64,000 nt of DNA. It comes from Crossiella cryophila. GTDB lineage: Bacteria > Actinomycetota > Actinomycetes > Mycobacteriales > Pseudonocardiaceae. How positions within the stretch are numbered: position 1 is the first letter of the stretch; every line of letters begins with the position of its first letter. The DNA is taken from the NCBI RefSeq assembly GCF_014204915.1, contig NZ_JACHMH010000001.1, forward strand, positions 5,667,501 through 5,731,500, written 5' to 3'. The notes under the pieces are model-generated. The model saw only the letters and a program-made list of their open reading frames with translations. It made no database searches and was not told the DNA's origin. A program made the translations under genes and the position numbers. Positions 57,476 through 64,000 of this stretch are shown here, in pieces.

Positions 57476-60231
57476 CCGGCCTGGCCAGGAAGTTCGGCCC
57501 GGGAGCGGATGCCCAGCTTGCGATAGCTGGTGCTCAGGTGGGTTTCCACGGTGCGCAGGGTGAGGTGCAGTTCGGCGGCGATCCGCCGGTTCGTGTAGCC
57601 GCCGGCCGCCAGCTCCACCACGCGCCGCTCGCTCTGGGACAGCGCGGGCAGCCCGGCCGCCGGGCGGGTCGGGAACCGTCCGCCCGCGGCGGCCAGCCGG
57701 TCCCGCGCGGCCGCGGCCAGGCCACCGGCCCCGCACCGGTCCGCGGTCTCCAGGGCCCGGCGCAGCGCGGTCCGGGCGGCGGGCAGGTCCCCGCGCTCGG
57801 CCAGCAGCGCGCCGGTGTCCAGGAGTGCCCTGGTCAGCTCCACCGGAGCCCCGGCGAGCTGGCCGGTGGCCTCGGCGAGCAGCGCCAGGTCGCCGGTGGC
57901 CAGTCCCAGCAGGCCCAGTGCGGTGCCGATGGCCCGCGCGGTTCCCCACTGCCGGGCCAGTTCCAGGGACTCCTCGGCCAGCCGCACCGCCTCGGCCTGC
58001 TCGTTCAGGGTGAGCAGGGCGCGCACCGCCCAGGCCCGCCAGGGCACCGCGACCGGGTTGTCGTGCCCTGCCGTCCGCATCACCTCGCCCACCGCCAGCA
58101 ACTCGGTCAGCCCGGCCCGCACCTCGCCGCGTTCGATCCGGATCCGGGCCAGCACCGCCTGGTGGAACTCGGCCCCGATCACCGTCCTGGTCACCGGCAC
58201 CGCGAGGCTGTGCAACAACTCCTCGGCCTCGGCCGCCCGGCCCTGGTCCAGCAGCACCGAACCGTGCACGCCGAGCTGGATGAACCGCATGAACCCGGCC
58301 AGCTCCTCCGGCACCAGCTCATCGGCCTGTCCCGCGAACAGCTCGGCCTCGGCCAGTTTCCCGGCGAACAACGACACCTGGGCACGCAGGGCCAGGTGCA
58401 GGCCCAGGCCGGGGATGGAGTGGGTGCGCCGGGCCCCGGCAATGGCCTGATCCGAGTAGTGCGCGGCGAGGTCCAGTTCGTCGGCCCAGGTCAGCGCGGC
58501 GACGCTGGAGGTGTGCAGCGGGTTGGCCAGCTCGGCCACCGGGGTGGCCCGCAACGCCCGCGCGGCCAGCGCCGCGGTTTCCCTGGCCGGGGCGTTGTAC
58601 AGCGCTTTCCCGTGCGCCAGCGCGACCAGTCCGACCCGCTCGCCAGGGGTGGCGCAGGGGAGGGCGGCGCCGTCGGTGGCCAGGACCTCGGCCCGGTGCG
58701 CGGCCGAGTGGTCCACGCTCATCATCAGCCAGCGCCCACGCAGGATCCGGGCCACATCCGGTTCGGACCCGGCCAGCTCGTCCGCGGCCCGGCCGAGCAC
58801 CTCGATCGCCTCCGGCTCCCGGCCCTGCCCGGTCAGCGTTTCCGAGAGCGCCACCGCGACCCGCAGCCGGGTGGGCGGATCGGCGATCTCCGGCAGCACC
58901 CCGAGTAGGTGCTCGATGCTGTCGGCCGGACTGACGAAGGCCGCGGCCAGGCCGTGCCGCACCACCACCTCCACCCGCTCGGCGGCCGGGGGTGGTTCGG
59001 CCAGCGCGCGGGCCAGGTAGTCCGCGGCCACATCCGGCGCGCCCCGGCCGATCGCCTGGGTGGCCGCGCCGCAGAGCAGGCTCACCGTCCACGGATCCGC
59101 GGCCGGCGCGGCCTGCCGCAGGTGCGCGCACACCTGCTCCAGCGGCGCGCCGTCATCGTGCAGCAGGGTGGCGGCGCGGCGATGCCAGTCATCCCGTTGC
59201 CGCGGGCCGAGCTGCTCGTAGACCACCTCGCGCAGCAGCGGATGACTCCAGCGCAGTGGCAGTCCCGGCCGCAGCAATCCCAGCTGCCACAGGTGGTCCC
59301 CGGCCCGGCGGCAGTCGGCCAGGTCCAGCCCGGTCAGCCGGGCGAGCAGGCCGGGATCCGCGCACTCGCCCAGCACGGCGAGGGCTCCGGCGAAGGCCCG
59401 GCCCGCCTCGGTGAACCCGGCCAGCCAGCCGCGCACGGTGTCGGCGAAACGCAGGCTGGTGAACCGGGACAGCTCGCGCGGACCGGCCGGGTCCATGGCC
59501 AGTGAGCGGGCCAGCAGCGGGTTGCCGCCGGTGGCCTGGTGACAGGCCCGCACCAGCTCCGGCGTCGGCGGCTCGGCCAGCGCGTTGGTCAGCAACCGGC
59601 CAAGGCCGGCCTCGCTGAGCAGGCCGGGCCGGATCAGCCCGCAGCGCGGATCAGTGGCCAGCCAGGCCAGTGGGTCCGGTGGCGCGTCCCGGTCGCTGGT
59701 CCGCCTGGTGAGCAGGAACAGCACCGGGTAGCCGCGCAGCCGCCGCCCGGCATAGCGCAGCCAGCGCAGTGAGGGCGCGTCCGCCAGGTGCGCGTCGTCC
59801 ACCACCAGTACCAGCGGTCCGCGGCGGGCGGCGTTGGCGCACAACCAGTACAGCCCGTGCAGCACCGCGAACGGGGCGTCCGCGGGCGGCTCGGCGGCGG
59901 CGTCCTCGGTCAGCACCAGTGCGGCGGGCCCGGCCGGTCCGGAGAGCAGGTCGTCCCGGGCCACCCCGGCCAGCAGTGGCCGGAAAAGCTGCCGGACCAT
60001 GCCGAATGCCGGGGCCCGTTCCCATTCCCCGCACCAGGCCCGCAGCACGGTGGCGGTATCCGCGACGGCGCCGTTGGTGAAATGTTGAACCAAACTGGTT
60101 TTGCCTATTCCGGCCGGGCCTTCCACCAGTACCACCCGGGCCGACCCGGCCGCGGACAGGGCGGCCTCCTCGGTCAGCCTGGCCAGCTCGTCCTCGCGGT
60201 CCAGCAGCTCAGGGGTGGTGCGTGCGCCCAC
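57472..60231 (-). CDS. LAL-family (large ATP-binding LuxR) regulator 2
   Basis: The 919-residue protein has the same layout as regulator 1: ATPase with GPAGIGKTS (about 40) and LVLVVDDAHLADAPSLRWLR, a helical middle, and a C-terminal LuxR domain (LSQSERRVVELAAGGYTNRR, ELHLTLRTVETHLSTSYRKL). The two are diverged paralogues and may form mixed complexes. I prefer the GTG at 60231 because GGGAGG lies seven bases before it; the ATG at 60237 is almost on top of the ribosome site. It is the first gene of a leftward operon (this gene, regulator 1, perhaps the small LuxR gene). Confidence 0.9.
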   Translation of the reverse strand: MGARTTPELLDREDELARLTEEAALSAAGSARVVLVEGPAGIGKTSLVQHFTNGAVADTATVLRAWCGEWERAPAFGMVRQLFRPLLAGVARDDLLSGPAGPAALVLTEDAAAEPPADAPFAVLHGLYWLCANAARRGPLVLVVDDAHLADAPSLRWLRYAGRRLRGYPVLFLLTRRTSDRDAPPDPLAWLATDPRCGLIRPGLLSEAGLGRLLTNALAEPPTPELVRACHQATGGNPLLARSLAMDPAGPRELSRFTSLRFADTVRGWLAGFTEAGRAFAGALAVLGECADPGLLARLTGLDLADCRRAGDHLWQLGLLRPGLPLRWSHPLLREVVYEQLGPRQRDDWHRRAATLLHDDGAPLEQVCAHLRQAAPAADPWTVSLLCGAATQAIGRGAPDVAADYLARALAEPPPAAERVEVVVRHGLAAAFVSPADSIEHLLGVLPEIADPPTRLRVAVALSETLTGQGREPEAIEVLGRAADELAGSEPDVARILRGRWLMMSVDHSAAHRAEVLATDGAALPCATPGERVGLVALAHGKALYNAPARETAALAARALRATPVAELANPLHTSSVAALTWADELDLAAHYSDQAIAGARRTHSIPGLGLHLALRAQVSLFAGKLAEAELFAGQADELVPEELAGFMRFIQLGVHGSVLLDQGRAAEAEELLHSLAVPVTRTVIGAEFHQAVLARIRIERGEVRAGLTELLAVGEVMRTAGHDNPVAVPWRAWAVRALLTLNEQAEAVRLAEESLELARQWGTARAIGTALGLLGLATGDLALLAEATGQLAGAPVELTRALLDTGALLAERGDLPAARTALRRALETADRCGAGGLAAAARDRLAAAGGRFPTRPAAGLPALSQSERRVVELAAGGYTNRRIAAELHLTLRTVETHLSTSYRKLGIRSRAELPGQAG

Positions 60232-60535
60232 GAGCATCCCTCCCGATCTGGCGGCATCGGATTTCTCCAGTCAGGTTAACCCCGGTTTATCCCAGGAATG
60301 TCACGCTCACCCGACGAAGGGATCGAATTGTCTGATCGCCATTCTCGCCGCTGTTGTCGAAATAGGTAAACAAAGGGTAATCGGCGACCCGATAACCGTT
60401 GACCGTTCCGCCCGGCCAGCGGGGCGGCCCGGCACGCCGTGTGCGATCCTGGCGGACCCGGGCGTTTCCCCTCCGCGGAGCGGGTCCGCCCGTCATGCTG
60501 TTGGCCCACCGTTGCCCCGGAGCGAGGAGCGAGAA
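60232..60535. promoter_or_regulatory. Divergent promoter region between LAL operon and type VII-like cassette
   Basis: The 304 bases contain the AT-richest part of this end of the window (60260-60400; for example GGTTAACC at 60274 and AATAGGTAAACAAAGGGTAA near 60361). Both flanking operons must start here. I see no other gene and no clear operator repeats. Confidence 0.6.
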
Positions 60536-61042
60536 GTGTCCGCCGACTTGGAGCGGCTTGCCGCCGAGTTCGAGAAGTTCCAGGCCAAGATCAAGCAGGC
60601 CGAGGTGAAGTTCGCCGGCGTCGGGGAGATGCAGGAACGCCTCGGCCAGCTCGAAGCCTCGGTGACCTCCCGGGACCGCACCGTGACGGTGACCGCGGCC
60701 GCCGGTGGCACGGTGACCGGCATCCAGCTCAGCCCGGACGCGGTGCGCCAGCCCGCCCCCGCGCTGGCCGCCACCATCATGTCCACCCTCAACGCCGCGG
60801 TCGCCGAGGCCGTGCGCCGCCAGGCAGGCATCGTGGACGAGACCGTCGGCGCGGCCTTCGGCCTCAGCGCCACCGAACAGGTCCGCCAGGCCCAGGAGCA
60901 GAACCTGGGAACCGCGGTCGAGGAACTCACGTCACACCACGGCAAGGCGCAGGCCCAGCCGAAGGCCCGCCCGGTCAAACGGGACGACGACGAGTACTTC
61001 GGCGAGTACAGCGTTTACGGCGACGAAGAACCCCGGCACTGA
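60536..61042 (+). CDS. YbaB/EbfC-like protein of a type VII-like locus
   Basis: The 168-residue protein has an N-terminal coiled-coil helix (LERLAAEFEKFQAKIKQAEV), a central small sheet (RTVTVTAAAGGTVTGIQLSP) and a C-terminal helix, the pattern of YbaB/EbfC nucleoid-associated proteins. It has a charged Gln/Asp-rich tail. In actinomycetes such YbaB-like proteins often precede WXG100-like genes in ESX-linked loci. They may bind DNA or act as a structural partner; the role is not established. The GTG at 60536 has GAGGAG seven bases upstream. The next gene starts 11 bases after its stop. Confidence 0.8.
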   Translation: MSADLERLAAEFEKFQAKIKQAEVKFAGVGEMQERLGQLEASVTSRDRTVTVTAAAGGTVTGIQLSPDAVRQPAPALAATIMSTLNAAVAEAVRRQAGIVDETVGAAFGLSATEQVRQAQEQNLGTAVEELTSHHGKAQAQPKARPVKRDDDEYFGEYSVYGDEEPRH

Positions 61043-61053
61043 GGACGGCACCG

Positions 61054-61404
61054 ATGACAGGCCCCGGCAAGGTGAAAGTCAACGTTCCCGCGCTGACGAA
61101 CTACGCCAAGCAGCTGGAGTACTACAGCTCCGAGGCGGACAAGTTCGGCCGCCTGGTCGACCAGGCCGATGTGACCAACGAGGCATGGGGTGTCATGGGC
61201 GCCTTCGCCAAGGGCGCCTACACCGACCGGCTCGGCGAGCTGCGCGAGCTGCTGGCGGCGATGAAGGAGGGCGTCGCGGACCTCTCCGGCAAGCTCCTGG
61301 ACACCGCCGCGATCTACAAGGGCGCCGAGGACGACGCGGTGATCAAGTTCGGCAAGCACGAGGCCAGGATCGACGGCCCGCGCGGGGGGAAGAAGAAGCC
61401 ATGA
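61054..61404 (+). CDS. Small WXG100/EspC-like helical protein
   Basis: The 116-residue protein is almost entirely helical (LTNYAKQLEYYSSEADKFGR, LGELRELLAAMKEGVADLSG) with W-G-V-M between two helices, like the WXG hairpin of ESX substrates (NEAWGVMGAF). It fits the EspC/DUF2580-like group of type VII secretion-associated proteins, although those families are defined loosely. It lies between a YbaB-like gene and a large helical gene, overlapping the latter by four bases (ATGA), which suggests a complex of the two products. No ESX ATPase or membrane channel gene is in the window. Confidence 0.75.
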   Translation: MTGPGKVKVNVPALTNYAKQLEYYSSEADKFGRLVDQADVTNEAWGVMGAFAKGAYTDRLGELRELLAAMKEGVADLSGKLLDTAAIYKGAEDDAVIKFGKHEARIDGPRGGKKKP

Positions 61405-62537
61405 CCGAGCCACGGCAGAGCATCGCGGACGGCCTCAACGTCTCCCAGTACGACGAGAGCTTCGCCGCCAACGCCGATCGGGCGGCCACCAAGACGCCGA
61501 TCATCGGCGACGCCTACAAGGCGGGCAAGTCCATCGCCGCGCACGCCCAGGAAATGGGCCAGGCCCAGGACGCGGGCGACCTGGCCTCCTCCGCCGGGAA
61601 GCTGGCCGGGGACGGCGCGGCCTTCGTCGGCGGGGCCGCCGCGGACGTCACCACCTTCATGATGGACCCGATCGGCTGGCTGGTCAGCAACGGGCTCAAC
61701 ATCCTGCTCGAACTCGTGCAGCCGCTGCAGGACGCACTGCACCAGGTCTCCGGCGACGGCCCGGCCATCGGGCACGCCTCGGACAACTTCGTCACCATGG
61801 CCCAGGGTTTCGTCGCACTGGCCGAGGACTTCGAGAAGACCGGCGACAACTCGCTCAAGGACTGGGTGGACGAGGCGGGCGACGAGGCACGCAAGGCCCT
61901 CGCCGACTTCTCCACCGGCATCCGCGGCGTCGGCTCCTGCGCGGGCTCGGTGGCCGAGGTGCTGCAGATGTGGTCCATGGTGATGGTGGTCATCGAGGAG
62001 GTGATCAAGGCGATCATCTCCGAGCTGATCTCCTGGCTGATCACCATCTGGCTGCCCGCGCTGGCCACCTCGATCATCTCCTTCGGCAGCTCGGTGGCCG
62101 CGGCCATGACCGCCTCCATCGCCAAGGCCGCCGCGGTGTTCAAGAAGGTCATGGGCTACCTCGGCAAGTTCGGCAAGCTGCTCAACATGTTCATGGAGTT
62201 CCTGGCCAAGTACGCCACCAAGGTCATCGAGTTCACCGGCAAGCTGCGGGTGGGCAAGGTGGTGGAGAAGGGCGACCGGGCCATCCCGCTGATCGGCAAG
62301 GTGGCCGACCGCACCGTGTTCCAGCCCAGCCGCCGGGTGATCACCACCGGCTTCGGCACGCACACCGGGGTCGGCCCGCTGGCCACCGGCGTGGGCATCA
62401 AGGCCGGGGCCGGCGCGGGCAAGGGCGTGTACAAGGAAGGCAACGAGGAACGCAAGGAAGACGGCCCGATCTTCAACAAGAGCGGCATCGGCGGCGATCA
62501 CACCGTTGAGGAAACCCGCGGCAACCTGGACATGTAG
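61401..62537 (+). CDS. Large helical type VII-like protein with central hydrophobic region
   Basis: The 378-residue protein overlaps the previous gene (ATGA). Residues about 1-190 are helical with features of WXG/PPE-like proteins (FMMDPIGWLVSNGLNILLEL, FVALAEDFEKTGDNSLKDWV). The middle (about 190-275) is strongly hydrophobic and helical (VMVVIEEVIKAIISELISWL, ITIWLPALATSIISFGSSVA), able to insert in a membrane. The tail is Gly/Lys-rich (GVGIKAGAGAGKGVYKEGNE). No toxin motif is recognised. Proteins of this layout recur in Pseudonocardiales type VII loci with unknown function; export is inferred from context. Confidence 0.7.
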   Translation: MTEPRQSIADGLNVSQYDESFAANADRAATKTPIIGDAYKAGKSIAAHAQEMGQAQDAGDLASSAGKLAGDGAAFVGGAAADVTTFMMDPIGWLVSNGLNILLELVQPLQDALHQVSGDGPAIGHASDNFVTMAQGFVALAEDFEKTGDNSLKDWVDEAGDEARKALADFSTGIRGVGSCAGSVAEVLQMWSMVMVVIEEVIKAIISELISWLITIWLPALATSIISFGSSVAAAMTASIAKAAAVFKKVMGYLGKFGKLLNMFMEFLAKYATKVIEFTGKLRVGKVVEKGDRAIPLIGKVADRTVFQPSRRVITTGFGTHTGVGPLATGVGIKAGAGAGKGVYKEGNEERKEDGPIFNKSGIGGDHTVEETRGNLDM

Positions 62538-62546
62538 CGTCGCGCC

Positions 62547-63095
62547 ATGGCTGTCCCGAATCCCGAGTTCCGGCCGCGGGTCCGCGCCCTGGTCGAAGGC
62601 CAGTGGCGCGAACCCGTTGTCGTGCTGCACCTGGGCGATGTCGGCCCCGACTTCTTCGTGCCCGGCAGGCGCAAGGACGGCACGATCAAGGGCAAGCGCC
62701 TGATCCGCCGGTTCTTCTGGAACCTGATCCGGATCCCGGTCGGCACGGTGGTCAGCGTGGTGCTCTCGGTCATGGGCGGCGGCGCGGCCAGCATCTTCGG
62801 TGGCAAGGGCGCGGTGCGCGGACCGGAGCACGCCCAGGCCCTCGGCCTGGTCGACGCGGCCAAGGCGGCGGAGAACCCCTGGCTGGTCTACTCGCCCTCG
62901 CACATCGGCGTGGTGGACACCGGCTACTCCGACGATCCCGCGACCAACGAACCGGCGAAGCTGGTGTGGCACGAGACCGCCCCGCACGCGCCGAGGATGT
63001 GGCCGCGCAAGCAGACACTGGTCTGGCCGGACAAGTCGGAGTTCCGCTTCGACCTGACCCACGAGGAACTGGGCGTGCTCAAGCAGTCGTCCTGA
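62547..63095 (+). CDS. Unknown protein of the type VII-like cassette
   Basis: The 182-residue protein starts 10 bases after the previous stop. It has a basic stretch (PGRRKDGTIKGKRLIRRFFW) before a hydrophobic segment (NLIRIPVGTVVSVVLSVMGG) that could be one membrane helix or peripheral. A compact C-terminal domain with several Trp follows (LVWHETAPHAPRMWPRKQTL, LVWPDKSEFRFDL). I do not recognise a family. Its gene position makes it a partner, chaperone or immunity-like protein of the cassette. Its last 17 bases overlap the end of the convergent MFS gene. Confidence 0.7.
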   Translation: MAVPNPEFRPRVRALVEGQWREPVVVLHLGDVGPDFFVPGRRKDGTIKGKRLIRRFFWNLIRIPVGTVVSVVLSVMGGGAASIFGGKGAVRGPEHAQALGLVDAAKAAENPWLVYSPSHIGVVDTGYSDDPATNEPAKLVWHETAPHAPRMWPRKQTLVWPDKSEFRFDLTHEELGVLKQSS

Positions 63096-64000
63096 CCCGC
63101 AGCGCGCGGTCGCGCAGTTCGGCAACGCCCAGCGCCAGCGCGATCATGGTCAGCAGGGCCGCGCAGACCATGGAAACGGTCAGCGACAACGGATAGTCCT
63201 CGCCGGTGGCGCTGATCGCGGTGTGGAAGACGGTGGCCAGCACCGCGGTGCCGACCGCGGTGCCCAGCCGCTGTCCGGTCTGCAACGCGCCCCCGGCCAC
63301 CCCGGCCATCGCGGTGGGCACCCGTTCCAGGGTGAGCGTGGTGTTCGGCGAGATGATCATGCCGCTGCCGATCCCGCCCACCAGTAGCGGCACCAGCATG
63401 GCCCAGCCCAGTGCGGCGGCCGGGACGAGCAGCGCGAGCCCGGCGATGGCCAGCAGGCTGAGGGTGACCAGGCTCAGCCCGGTGACGGTGAGGCGGCGGC
63501 CCCAGCGCTCGATCAGCCGCCCGGCGATGATCGCCGAGACCGCCGAGCCGACCGCGAACGGCGTCACCGCCAGCCCGGACTCCAGTGGCGTGAAACCCAG
63601 GCCCTGCTGGAAAAAGACCGCGAAGACGAGCCAGATGCCGGTGAACGCGCAGAAGTACACCGTGCCCAGGGTGGCCCCGCTGGCGAAGCCCGGCACCGTG
63701 CTGAACAACCGCGGGTCCAGCAGCGGCGGCCGACCCAGCCGGACCAGGCGGCGTTCCCACCACACGAAGGCCACGCCCAGCACGACGGCGAGTGGGAGCA
63801 GCCACCACACCTGACCCAGGTTGCCCTGTTCGATCTCCAGGATCGGGAACAGCACGCCCACCACGGCCAGTCCCAGCAGCAGCGCGCCGAGGAAGTCCAG
63901 TTCGCGGGCCACCCCGCGCAACCGGGCCGTGGACTTCGGCAGCAGCCGGGCGGCCAGCACCAGGGCCAGCGCGCCGATCGGGATGTTGACCAGGAACACC
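63079..64000 (-). CDS. DHA2-type MFS multidrug exporter, C-terminal part
   Basis: The window holds the last 306 residues; the N-terminal helices lie beyond the right edge. The opening FLVNIPIGALALVLAARLLP is the helix 6 signature of 14-helix EmrB/QacA drug:proton antiporters, and eight further hydrophobic helices follow. Members expel drugs or the cell's own metabolites. The stop at 63079 lies inside the end of the convergent gene. Whether it belongs with the lanthipeptide locus as exporter or immunity factor cannot be told. Confidence 0.88.
   Translation of the reverse strand, partial: VFLVNIPIGALALVLAARLLPKSTARLRGVARELDFLGALLLGLAVVGVLFPILEIEQGNLGQVWWLLPLAVVLGVAFVWWERRLVRLGRPPLLDPRLFSTVPGFASGATLGTVYFCAFTGIWLVFAVFFQQGLGFTPLESGLAVTPFAVGSAVSAIIAGRLIERWGRRLTVTGLSLVTLSLLAIAGLALLVPAAALGWAMLVPLLVGGIGSGMIISPNTTLTLERVPTAMAGVAGGALQTGQRLGTAVGTAVLATVFHTAISATGEDYPLSLTVSMVCAALLTMIALALGVAELRDRALRVRTTA

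Noticed and set aside
1-64000. tRNA or rRNA genes
   Set aside because: No cloverleaf-like segments with a TTCGA-type T-loop and matching stems, and no rRNA-like sequence, were found on reading through.
63079-64000. The MFS gene as a complete transporter
   Set aside because: The frame begins at the helix 6 region and runs to the window edge, so the N-terminal half is simply outside.

Overview
The window is very GC-rich DNA with the gene style of a filamentous actinomycete. An RbpA-type RNA polymerase-binding protein, a polyprenol-phosphate mannosyltransferase, an Rpf-like cell-wall hydrolase, very large LuxR/LAL regulators, nSTAND-WD40 proteins and a small type VII-like secretion locus together suggest a Pseudonocardiales-type soil actinomycete. 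The genus cannot be fixed from this sequence alone.

Layout. (1) 1-10.7 kb is an accessory, eroding region. It holds a helix-turn-helix regulator divergent from a three-gene SnoaL/SnoaL/NmrA operon, then decayed genes: an AA10 chitin monooxygenase with a stop codon and an internal deletion, a CBM2 scrap joined to a frameshifted nSTAND-WD40 gene, and a frameshifted tyrosine integrase. Isolated type I-E-like CRISPR repeats lie in this zone and possibly at the window's left edge. (2) 10.7-17.6 kb is a lysine catabolic island: kamA runs leftward, and kdd, an amidohydrolase gene, kamD, kamE and kal run rightward with stop/start overlaps. The encoded enzymes would take L-lysine through beta-lysine and 3,5-diaminohexanoate to 5-amino-3-oxohexanoate, and 3-aminobutyryl-CoA to crotonyl-CoA. 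The Kce step that links these two parts is not in the window. (3) 17.7-43.8 kb is mixed: a tandem S1 protease, arylamine N-acetyltransferase, Ppm/DPM synthase, rbpA, thymidine kinase with an MFS exporter, a solo TnpB element between direct repeats, an Rpf-like protein, GDPD, a GGDEF-EAL protein, a membrane HTH/pseudo-glycosidase, an nSTAND-WD40 regulator, a flavin oxidoreductase fused to a propeller-like domain, a small catalase, and a TetR/TetX-like pair with a clear double operator. (4) 43.9-60.2 kb is a class II lanthipeptide locus: a large secreted LGFP/repeat protein, lanA with a run of six Thr in its core, lanM, a small membrane protein, and lanT with a C39 protease. It is bordered by a small LuxR gene and two translationally coupled giant LAL regulators. 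(5) 60.5-63.1 kb is a four-gene type VII-like cassette (YbaB-like, small helical, large helical/membrane and accessory proteins), followed by a truncated DHA2 MFS gene at the right edge.

Two DNA-level patterns cut across the genes. Three convergent gene junctions (19.3, 27.2 and 40.8 kb) carry arrays of a 10-bp core (GTGTTGGCCG or its complement) repeated every 21-22 bp in opposed arms. Separately, a 13-bp palindrome, GTCCAYWRTGGAC, occurs six times, mostly inside genes and often at the cost of rare codons.
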